From an uncultured Coriobacteriales bacterium (lineage in GTDB: Bacteria > Actinomycetota > Coriobacteriia > Coriobacteriales > UMGS124), in the NCBI GenBank assembly GCA_934662525.1, contig CAKUKJ010000029.1, positions 1 through 12,760 of the forward strand: a stretch of 12,760 nucleotides of DNA. Direction: 5' to 3'. The notes beneath the pieces are model-generated. The model did not search any database. It was not told where the DNA came from and was given only the letters and a program-made list of their open reading frames with translations. Position numbers and translations under genes: made by a program. Position 1 is the stretch's first letter. Each line of letters starts with the position of its first letter. Of the stretch, positions 5,400-12,282 are shown one piece after another.

Positions 5400-7496
5400 G
5401 TGGACATGCGGGTCGTTTTCATCGTCGCCATCGTCGTTCTCATCGCTGCTTGCGCCGCCGCGCTTGTCGCGTGGCGCCGTCTTTCTCGCAGGGCGGGATC
5501 AGGGCCTGTCGCGGCGCCTGCCGCCTCGGGGCTCAGCTTCGGTGACGCGGCGTCGCGCGCGCCCATCAAACCCGCCGAGACGTTGGGCGTCTCCGGGCAG
5601 ACGAGCATGCGGCGCCGCACACTCGTCTTATCTGCGCTCGCGGGCACGGCGTTCGGAGCCCTCATAGTCCGTCTGTGGGGCATGCAGGTCATTTCCGGGC
5701 GCGACTATTCCGACCAGGCAAGCTCCAACAGCATCTCCGAGGTCTCTCTTCGCGCAACGCGCGGCCGTATCCTCGACCGAAACGGCAATGTGCTTGTGGG
5801 CAACCGCACCTGCATGGCCCTCGTCGCCGATAAGTCGTGCGCCGACGACACCCGCCTCGTGCGCCGGCTGGGCAACCTCCTCGGCATGCCCGACGTGGCT
5901 GTGCGCCGCGCGATCCAAAGCACCTCGGAGGGCGCGCAGTCCCTGCGCACGATCATGATCGACGTGCCCGACGGCGCCGTTTCGTATGTGGCCGAGCATC
6001 CCGCGCAGTTTCCGGGCGTCTCCATCGAGTCCCGCACGGTTCGCACGTACCCTTACGGCACCCTTGCCTGCCACTTGCTCGGCTACACGGGCACCATCTC
6101 GAGCGAGGAGCTTGAGACGTTCAACGCCGACGAAAGCCGCCAGGTCACATACCAGTCGGGCGACATCGTGGGGAAGTCGGGCGTCGAGTACCAGTACGAG
6201 TCCGTTCTGCAAGGCGTGCGCGGCTCGCGCAAGGTCTATGTCGACGTGTCGGGCGACGTTCTCGGCGTCGCGTCCGAGGTCGACCCCGAGCCGGGAAGCG
6301 ACATCCGCCTTACGATCGACGCGAACGTTCAGGCCGCCGCTGAGACGGCGCTGCAGCTGGGCATCGAGGCGGGCGAGTACCTCCATTACCGACCCACGGG
6401 CGCGTCGTGCGTGTGCATCAACTGCAAGACCGGAGAGGTCCTCGCCATGGCGAGCTATCCGTCGTTCGACCCATCTTCCTTCATCGGCGGCATCTCCACC
6501 GACACGTGGGCCCAGCTCATCGCCGAGGGGGCCAACACGCCCCTGCTCAACCGCGCCGTCAACGGCCTGTACCCCTCGGCTTCCACCATCAAGCCGTTCA
6601 CAACGTGCGCGGCGCTCGAATACGGCGTGACCTCGACGGACACCTATGTGGAATGCACGGGTTATTGGACGGGGTTTGGCGAGCAGTATGGCATGCACTG
6701 CTGGAACCATGCGGGCCACGGCTGGATGAACCTCTACGAGGGCATCACCAACTCGTGCGACACGGTGTTTTACGAGATAGCGAAGGCGTTTTACTACTCC
6801 GACCATCCCGAGGGCATCCAGGAGATGTTTCGCCGTTGGGGGATTGGCGCCAAGACGGGAATCGACCTGCCGGGTGAGTCAGAGGGGCGCGTCCCCGATG
6901 CGGACTGGAAATGGAACCACTACACCTGGGCCGACGATGCGTCGCGCGCCTGGCAGGGCGGCGACACGGCCAACATCGCGATTGGCCAGGGCGATATCCT
7001 TGTGACCCCTCTGCAGATGTGCTATGCGTACTGCGGCCTCGTCAACGGCGCGGTCGAGATGTGGCCGCACGTGCTGCTCGACGTGCTTTCCAACCAGACG
7101 CGCGAACCCATCATCACCGCCGAGCAGAAGACGGGCAGCCAGGTCTCCATTTCATCCGGCATCCTGTCATTTGTGGACTCCGCCCTCGTCGGCGTCGTCA
7201 ACGAGACATATGTGGGCGATTACTTCGCGGGCCTTCCCGTCTCCGTCATGGGAAAGTCGGGCACAGGCGAGGCGGGCGATGACGACGACAACCCCCATGC
7301 CTGGTTCTGCGCCGCCGCCCCGGCCGAGGACCCGACCTATGTCGTCGCCGCCATTGTCGAGCACGGCGGCGGTGGCGGCTATGTCGCGTCGAACGTGTGC
7401 CGCGGCGTGCTCGGGGCCATTTACGGCGTTGAGATGACCGACCCCGTGTCGATCCTCGAGGCCCGCGAAGTCTCTACCGAGCAGGTGATGGATTGA
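5400..7496 (+). CDS. mrdA: Penicillin-binding protein 2 (elongation transpeptidase)
   Basis: A 698-residue class B PBP that cross-links side-wall peptidoglycan with RodA. Start GTG 5400 follows GGGGAGG at 8-nt spacing. The catalytic motifs are complete: S395-T-I-K398 (S395 the acyl-enzyme serine), S452-C-D454 (the SxD form typical of PBP2) and K619-S-G-T622. The dimerisation/pedestal region spans about 94-300 (RATRGRILDRNG at 118-129) and the transpeptidase domain about 330-680. It is longer than E. coli PBP2 (633) because of an N-terminal extension: an extra transmembrane segment (about 5-25), a basic linker and then the usual anchor (about 74-93). By the positive-inside rule, RR-rich sequence flanks both helices on the cytoplasmic side, giving a helical hairpin with N-terminus and enzyme outside. 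The extracytoplasmic part has 14 cysteines, many for such a protein. Its stop overlaps the rodA ATG (TGATG). Confidence 0.95.
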   Translation: MDMRVVFIVAIVVLIAACAAALVAWRRLSRRAGSGPVAAPAASGLSFGDAASRAPIKPAETLGVSGQTSMRRRTLVLSALAGTAFGALIVRLWGMQVISGRDYSDQASSNSISEVSLRATRGRILDRNGNVLVGNRTCMALVADKSCADDTRLVRRLGNLLGMPDVAVRRAIQSTSEGAQSLRTIMIDVPDGAVSYVAEHPAQFPGVSIESRTVRTYPYGTLACHLLGYTGTISSEELETFNADESRQVTYQSGDIVGKSGVEYQYESVLQGVRGSRKVYVDVSGDVLGVASEVDPEPGSDIRLTIDANVQAAAETALQLGIEAGEYLHYRPTGASCVCINCKTGEVLAMASYPSFDPSSFIGGISTDTWAQLIAEGANTPLLNRAVNGLYPSASTIKPFTTCAALEYGVTSTDTYVECTGYWTGFGEQYGMHCWNHAGHGWMNLYEGITNSCDTVFYEIAKAFYYSDHPEGIQEMFRRWGIGAKTGIDLPGESEGRVPDADWKWNHYTWADDASRAWQGGDTANIAIGQGDILVTPLQMCYAYCGLVNGAVEMWPHVLLDVLSNQTREPIITAEQKTGSQVSISSGILSFVDSALVGVVNETYVGDYFAGLPVSVMGKSGTGEAGDDDDNPHAWFCAAAPAEDPTYVVAAIVEHGGGGGYVASNVCRGVLGAIYGVEMTDPVSILEAREVSTEQVMD

Positions 7497-8710
7497 TGTT
7501 TGCATCCAAGCGCGGCCGTGGCCGCCTGCGCTATGGGGACTGCGCCCACTTGCCCGGTCCCGCGCGCTTCTTCTCGGGTCTCGACCCTGTGGTCGTCCTC
7601 GTCACGGGTGCCCTCGTCGCCTACGGCCTCGTCGTCGTGTACTCGGCGTCGCTGTCCATCGCGGCCGCCTCTCCCTCCCGTCAGGCCCTGGGCGCCGCAA
7701 TCGGCGCGCTGGCGGCGCTTGCGATGTACCGCTTTGACATGCGCCGTCTGGCAAACTACGCGCTGGCCCTCTTCGTCATCGACTGCCTCCTCATGCTTGC
7801 CCCTCTCGTGCCGTTCCTGTCGTACAACGCAAACGGCCTCACGGGTTGGGTGCGCGTTCCCGGCATCGGCCTCACCTTTCAGACCTCGGAGCTGGCAAAG
7901 CCCGTGACCGTCATGCTCATGGCCGCCCTGGGCGCGCGCTACGGCGGAAGGGTCGGCACGTTGCGCGACTACGTGCGCCTCTGCGGAATCCTCGCCGTGC
8001 CTTTCCTGCTCATTCTGCTTCAACCCGACCTGGGCACAGGCTTGGTGATTCTCGTGTCGGGCGCGGTCGTCATCGTGATGGCGGGCCCGAAGGCCTCGTG
8101 GGTCCTTGTCACCGTCGGGCTGCTCGTAGGCGGTGTGGCCGTCGTGCTCCTGACCGACGGCATCATCGACAACCTGGTGGGCGACGACCGCTCGCTCATC
8201 CATGATTATCAGATGAACCGTCTGCTTATCTTCCTCGACCCCGAGTCTGACACATCCAATGCCGGGTATAACCTGCGCCAATGCATGATTGCCGTGGGTT
8301 CGGGGGGTCTCTTTGGCAAAGGGCTCGGCAATGCCACGCAGGCTGCGTCGGGCTTTCTCCCCGAGGCGCACACCGACTTTGCCTTCGCTCTCTTGAGCGA
8401 GCAGTTCGGTTTCATCGGGGCCGTCGTGCTCATAGCGCTCTACGCCGCGCTTGTGTTCTCGGCCGTTCGCATTGCAGGGCGCTGCGGGTCGCTTTTCGCT
8501 AAACTTACGCTTTTGGGGATTGCTGCCATGTGGACGTTCCAGATATTTGAGAACATCGGCATGTGCCTGTCGCTTATGCCCATCACGGGCATCCCGCTGC
8601 CGTTTATCAGCTTCGGGTCTTCGTCCATGATCGTCCAGCTGCTCACGGTGGGCATCGTGCTGTCCGCTGCGGCCCATGACGGTCGCCGGACGTTGCGCGC
8701 ACGCATCTAG
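7496..8710 (+). CDS. rodA: Peptidoglycan glycosyltransferase RodA (SEDS family)
   Basis: A 404-residue polytopic SEDS-family enzyme that polymerises lipid II into glycan strands together with PBP2. About ten transmembrane segments are visible from residue 31 onward. Family landmarks are present: LLQPDLGTG (174-182), the FLPEAHTDFAFA segment (288-298), whose D294 corresponds to the essential aspartate of characterised RodA proteins, and GIPLPFISFGSSS (365-377). ATG 7496 is chosen: AGGTGA (7483-7488) lies 7 nt upstream. A TTG at 7493 in the same frame would add one residue. The ATG shares its A with the TGA of PBP2, so the two partner enzymes are translationally coupled. Its location beside PBP2 and mreBCD identifies it as RodA rather than FtsW. 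The N-terminal cytoplasmic tail (1-28) is basic. Confidence 0.95.
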   Translation: MFASKRGRGRLRYGDCAHLPGPARFFSGLDPVVVLVTGALVAYGLVVVYSASLSIAAASPSRQALGAAIGALAALAMYRFDMRRLANYALALFVIDCLLMLAPLVPFLSYNANGLTGWVRVPGIGLTFQTSELAKPVTVMLMAALGARYGGRVGTLRDYVRLCGILAVPFLLILLQPDLGTGLVILVSGAVVIVMAGPKASWVLVTVGLLVGGVAVVLLTDGIIDNLVGDDRSLIHDYQMNRLLIFLDPESDTSNAGYNLRQCMIAVGSGGLFGKGLGNATQAASGFLPEAHTDFAFALLSEQFGFIGAVVLIALYAALVFSAVRIAGRCGSLFAKLTLLGIAAMWTFQIFENIGMCLSLMPITGIPLPFISFGSSSMIVQLLTVGIVLSAAAHDGRRTLRARI

Positions 8711-8718
8711 CAGCTCGT

Positions 8719-8723
8719 GGGAG
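8719..8723 (+). promoter_or_regulatory. Ribosome-binding site fixing the DUF697 start
   Basis: GGGAG ends 8 nt before ATG 8732. It favours this ATG over the in-frame GTG codons at 8717, 8723 and 8726, which overlap or adjoin the site. Confidence 0.6.
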
Positions 8724-8731
8724 TGGTGTTC

Positions 8732-9613
8732 ATGAACCTTGTTTTTGATGCCGCCAAGGCGGCCGGGCGCGCGAGGGGCCAGGTGAAGTCTTCGTCGGCC
8801 AAACCCCTGCATCTTGCGGTCATGGTGGGCCGGGGCTGCGACATGGGCCTTGCGCGCGCCGTCAAGGCCGCACTTCGCCCCAAGGTCGCCTCGTGCAAGC
8901 TGTATGTTGCCGGTATGGGAGGGCTTGCGCAGGCGCCTGTCATGCATGCGCTGGCCGACGCGGCCGTCTTCCTAGCGGGCGACGACGCGGCCGGGTGCGC
9001 CGACCTCTACCGAGCCTATCGTGCCCGCCGCGTGCCCTGCTACGTGCTCGTGGGGCTTGACGCCGACGCCTCCGAACGCGCCCGGGCCCTCATCGCCCGC
9101 GAGGTGCGAGAGGAAGACCTGGTGGTATGCGACGAGGGCGGCGCGGCTGAAGCCCTTGGGGCCTGGCTGCTCGACGCCCTGCCCGATTTCGAGCTTACGC
9201 TCGGAGCGTCGTTCGATTGCTGCAAAGATGCCCAAGGCCGCCGCATCGTGGGGCAGGCGGTGCGCAACAACGCGATGGTGGGCGCGCTCACCTTCCTCAA
9301 AGGGGCCGACACGCCTGCCATGCTTGCATGCGAGGTCGCGATGCTTTTCAAGCTCGCGGGGATATACGGCGCGCCGCTGGGCAGGGACCGCCTGGGCGAG
9401 ATTGCCGGGCTCACGGCGTTCTCGGTCGCATGCAAGCAGGTCGCTGGCCTGGCCCTGCGCCTGCCGTTGCCGGCGAGCGTCGTGAAGGCCGCCGTCGCGG
9501 CGTCGGCCACCTACCTGGTGGGCAACGCCATTCAGGAGCGCATGCGCCGCATCGCCTCGCCGTCGCCTGCGCAGAAGCCCCCTTCGTCTCAAGAAACCCC
9601 GCAAGGAGCCTAA
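8732..9613 (+). CDS. DUF697 protein with a degenerate GTPase-like N-terminal domain
   Basis: A 293-residue protein. The C-terminal ~100 residues (about 170-268) match the DUF697 pattern: an amphipathic helix, then PAMLACEVAMLFKLAGIYGA (195-214), PLGRDRLGEI, and a final Ala/Val-rich helix ending YLVGNAIQERM. In other bacteria DUF697 commonly follows an Era/EngA-type GTPase domain. The N-terminal half here has alternating strands and helices (strands near 27-33, 56-60, 77-83, 103-110, 129-134) in a similar order, but the P-loop position reads VGRGCDMGLA without GK[ST], and the G4 position reads VLVGLDAD rather than NKxD. A pseudo-GTPase is therefore inferred. A hydrophobic stretch near 180-265 could associate with membrane. 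A disordered P/S/Q tail ends the protein. It sits 21 nt after rodA, and its TAA abuts the next gene's ATG. Cellular role unknown. Confidence 0.8.
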   Translation: MNLVFDAAKAAGRARGQVKSSSAKPLHLAVMVGRGCDMGLARAVKAALRPKVASCKLYVAGMGGLAQAPVMHALADAAVFLAGDDAAGCADLYRAYRARRVPCYVLVGLDADASERARALIAREVREEDLVVCDEGGAAEALGAWLLDALPDFELTLGASFDCCKDAQGRRIVGQAVRNNAMVGALTFLKGADTPAMLACEVAMLFKLAGIYGAPLGRDRLGEIAGLTAFSVACKQVAGLALRLPLPASVVKAAVAASATYLVGNAIQERMRRIASPSPAQKPPSSQETPQGA

Positions 9614-11488
9614 ATGATCTCGATGCATGAACGGGTCGACCTCTGGGAGCGCGTCGAGCCCCTGCTCGACCTTGTGGAGAAGCCCTCGCGCTACATCGAC
9701 CACGAGTTTGGGGCGGTGCGCGATGCGGCCTCGCCGTTCAGGTGCGTGCTCATCTATCCCGACACGTACGAGGTCGGTTTGCCCAACCAGGGCCTCTCCA
9801 TCCTGTACAAGGTGCTGAACGCCCAAGACGGCATCGCCTGCGAGCGCTCCTACACCCCTTGGGTGGACATGGCCGACCTCATGCGCGCCCGCAACCTGCC
9901 GCTTTTCTCCATGGAGTCGTGCTTCCCCGTGGCCTCGTTCGACATGGTCGGCATCCAGCTGCCCCATGAGCTGGCCGCCACGAACATCGTCGAGACCCTC
10001 GACCTCGCCGGCATCCCGCTCATGGCGCGAGACCGCGCGCAAGACGACCCCATCGTGTGCGGCGGCGGCCCCTCCGTCTACAACCCCGAGGCGGTCTGCG
10101 AGCTGTACGACTGCATCATGGTGGGCGACGGCGAGGAGGTCATCGTCGAGGTCGCGCGCTGCATTCGCGACCTGCGCTCGCAAGGGGCGCCCCGAGACGA
10201 GATCCTGCGCGCCCTGGCACGCATTCAGGGCGTTTACGTGCCGCTGCTCTATACGCCTCAGAAAGACGGGTTCGGGCGCACGCATCTGGCGCCCGTTCCC
10301 GGTTCGGGCGCGCCGGACAAGGTCGTGAAGCGCGTCGTCGCCGACTTCAAGGCGTTCGACCCCATCAACACCACGCTCGTGCCGTATCCCCAGGTCGTGC
10401 AGGACAGGCTTGCGGTCGAGGTGCTCAGGGGCTGCGCGCGCGGGTGCCGGTTCTGCCAGGCGGGCATGACGTACCGCCCGGTGCGCGAGCGCCCGGCCGA
10501 CCAGATCGTGGCAGCCGTGATGCGCGGGCTTGCCTGCACGGGCTACGACGAGGTGTCGCTCACGTCGCTGTCCACCACCGACCACTCCAATCTCGAAAGC
10601 GTGCTGCGCCGCCTCAACACCAACCTGTCCGGCAAGGGAATCTCCGTCTCCCTGCCCTCCGAGCGCCTCGATTCGTTCGGCATCGAGATGGCCCAGCTTG
10701 TGGCGGGCGAGAAGAAGGGCGGCCTCACCTTTGCGCCTGAGGCGGGCACGCAGCGCATGCGCGACGTCATCAACAAGGGCGTGACCGAGGACGACCTCAT
10801 GAACGCCGTGCGGGCGTCGTTCTCGCAGGGCTGGCTGCGCATGAAGCTCTATTTCATGATCGGCCTTCCCACCGAGACCGACGAGGACGTGCTCGGCATC
10901 GCAGAGCTGTGCGGGCGCGCCCTTGAGCTTGCGAAGTCGTGCGTGCCGCCCAACAAGCGCTGCGCCGTGCGCATCGGCACGTCGGTGGCCGTCTTCATCC
11001 CCAAGGCCCAGACCGCCTTCCAATGGTGCGGCCAGACGACGCCCGAAGAAGTCCGTCGACGCCAGAAGCTTCTTGCCGGCGCCGTGCCGCGCGGTGTGGA
11101 CCTGCGCTATCACGACTACGCCTCGTCGTTCCTGGAGGCGGTGCTGTCGCGCTCGGGCCGAGAGGCGCTGCCGCTCGTCTTGGAAGCCCACCGCCTCGGC
11201 GCGCGGTTTGACGCGTGGAGCGACCAGTTCAACCTCGACATATGGACGCAGGCTGCGGAAAACGTCGGGTTCGACATGCAGCGCGCGGCCTGCGAGCCCT
11301 TCGAGGTGGGAGGCCCCCTTCCCTGGGACCACATCTCGGCCGGCGTGGCCCCGCGCTGGCTCGAGCGCGAGTGGAGGCGGGCCCTCGAGGGCGTGCTCAC
11401 GCCCGACTGCACGATGGCGAAATGTTCTGGATGCGGCGTGTGCCCCTCGCTCGACGTGGAGAACGACCTCGAAAGGAGCCGTGCATGA
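9614..11488 (+). CDS. Radical SAM protein, TIGR03960-type, B12-binding-like N-terminus
   Basis: A 624-residue iron-sulfur protein. The radical SAM cluster motif is C274-ARG-C278-RF-C281 (CxxxCxxC), which binds the [4Fe-4S] cluster used to cleave S-adenosylmethionine. The TIM-barrel region runs to about 470, with GLPTETDEDV (417-426). The N-terminal part (about 40-180) resembles a cobalamin-binding Rossmann domain, including CGGGPS (149-154), but the DxHxxG motif reads D50-TYEV-G55, so the cobalt-ligating histidine is replaced by Tyr. The C-terminus carries a further set, C599-x4-C604-x2-C607-x2-C610, which may hold a second cluster or zinc. ATG 9614 follows AAGGAG (9603-9608) at 5 nt. Members of this family occur beside or fused to the DUF2344 protein found next; their substrate is not known. 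It overlaps that gene by 4 nt (ATGA), implying a stoichiometric pair. Confidence 0.9.
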   Translation: MISMHERVDLWERVEPLLDLVEKPSRYIDHEFGAVRDAASPFRCVLIYPDTYEVGLPNQGLSILYKVLNAQDGIACERSYTPWVDMADLMRARNLPLFSMESCFPVASFDMVGIQLPHELAATNIVETLDLAGIPLMARDRAQDDPIVCGGGPSVYNPEAVCELYDCIMVGDGEEVIVEVARCIRDLRSQGAPRDEILRALARIQGVYVPLLYTPQKDGFGRTHLAPVPGSGAPDKVVKRVVADFKAFDPINTTLVPYPQVVQDRLAVEVLRGCARGCRFCQAGMTYRPVRERPADQIVAAVMRGLACTGYDEVSLTSLSTTDHSNLESVLRRLNTNLSGKGISVSLPSERLDSFGIEMAQLVAGEKKGGLTFAPEAGTQRMRDVINKGVTEDDLMNAVRASFSQGWLRMKLYFMIGLPTETDEDVLGIAELCGRALELAKSCVPPNKRCAVRIGTSVAVFIPKAQTAFQWCGQTTPEEVRRRQKLLAGAVPRGVDLRYHDYASSFLEAVLSRSGREALPLVLEAHRLGARFDAWSDQFNLDIWTQAAENVGFDMQRAACEPFEVGGPLPWDHISAGVAPRWLEREWRRALEGVLTPDCTMAKCSGCGVCPSLDVENDLERSRA

Positions 11489-12282
11489 GCGAGGAGACCC
11501 TCTTCTGCCTCCGCGTGCGCTATGTGGAGACGGGACGTCTGCGCTATCTGTCCCATCTGGAGCTTCTCCGCGCGATGGAGCGCACCATTCGCCGCAGCGG
11601 CATACCCTACGCCGTGACGCAGGGTTTCTCGCCTCGCATCAAGGCGGCGTATTGCCCGGCGCTTCCCGTGGCGGTGGCGTCCGACGACGAATGGTTCGAC
11701 CTGTGGGTGCGCGAGCTGCGCCCTGCCCAGGAGTACTTGGAGGACCTGCGCCGCGCCGCGCCACCCGACCTCATGCCGCAGCAGGCCGCCTACGTGGAGC
11801 TGCACGGGCCCTCGCTCGGCGCCAACCTCACCATAGCCTGCTGGCAGGCCGACCTGTCCGCGTGGCCTGCGTCGTGCCTCGACCCGGCTGACGCCGTCGA
11901 CATGTCCTTTGACGCCGCCGACGTTCGCAGGGCCGTCGAGGCTGTGCGCGCGCGGGGCCAGATAGAGTACCTGCGCAACGGCAAGCCCAAGAAGGTGGAC
12001 CTCGCCGAGAAGCTCGTGGGAGACGTCGAGGTCGGCCAGGAAGGGGAGGGCCGCGTGCGCCTCTCCTTCACGACGCGTTCTTCAAACGAGGGCGCGTTGC
12101 GTCCCGACGTCCTGTTGGCCGAAGTTACGCGACAGCTCGCCGAGTCGCTTGCCGTTCGCGGGACGTGTGGGCGCGCGTTGTCGGATTACGTCGTATCATT
12201 CCAGCGTAACCTCCGCACTTCTGTCGTGCGCACCGCACAGTACCTTGAAGGGAAGGACGGCACATGGAGTCGCCCGATTTGA
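11485..12282 (+). CDS. DUF2344 / TIGR03936 radical SAM-linked protein
   Basis: A 265-residue protein whose N-terminal block RLRYLSHLELLRAMERTIRR (18-37), then SGIPYAVTQGFSPRIKAAY, is typical of DUF2344. The common GF-N-P-H-P-K form of that block reads GFSPRIK here. The later element QIEYLRNGKPKKVDLAEKLV is also family-like. The start ATG 11485 follows AGGAG (11474-11478) at 6 nt and overlaps the TGA of the radical SAM gene. The reading frame continues upstream without a stop, but that part is a shadow of the radical SAM gene. In many bacteria this protein is encoded next to, or fused with, the TIGR03960 radical SAM protein and near RNase E/G and ribosomal L21/L27 genes. A role in RNA or ribosome modification has to be regarded as inference; no activity is established to my knowledge. 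The C-terminal basic stretch (about 238-250) could touch RNA. Confidence 0.88.
   Translation: MSEETLFCLRVRYVETGRLRYLSHLELLRAMERTIRRSGIPYAVTQGFSPRIKAAYCPALPVAVASDDEWFDLWVRELRPAQEYLEDLRRAAPPDLMPQQAAYVELHGPSLGANLTIACWQADLSAWPASCLDPADAVDMSFDAADVRRAVEAVRARGQIEYLRNGKPKKVDLAEKLVGDVEVGQEGEGRVRLSFTTRSSNEGALRPDVLLAEVTRQLAESLAVRGTCGRALSDYVVSFQRNLRTSVVRTAQYLEGKDGTWSRPI

Noticed and set aside
7421..8947. A 508-codon minus-strand frame opposite rodA
   Set aside because: It mirrors rodA codon structure, has a His/Arg-rich composition and shows no recognisable domain.
8972..11332. A 786-codon open frame on the minus strand, antisense to the DUF697 and radical SAM genes
   Set aside because: It is opposite genes with clear motifs, its translation is rich in H, R, G and A without domain features, and high GC makes long antisense frames common.
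11215..11484. Longer DUF2344 protein beginning inside the radical SAM gene
   Set aside because: The extra 90 residues are an out-of-frame shadow; the DUF2344 block begins right after ATG 11485 with AGGAG upstream.
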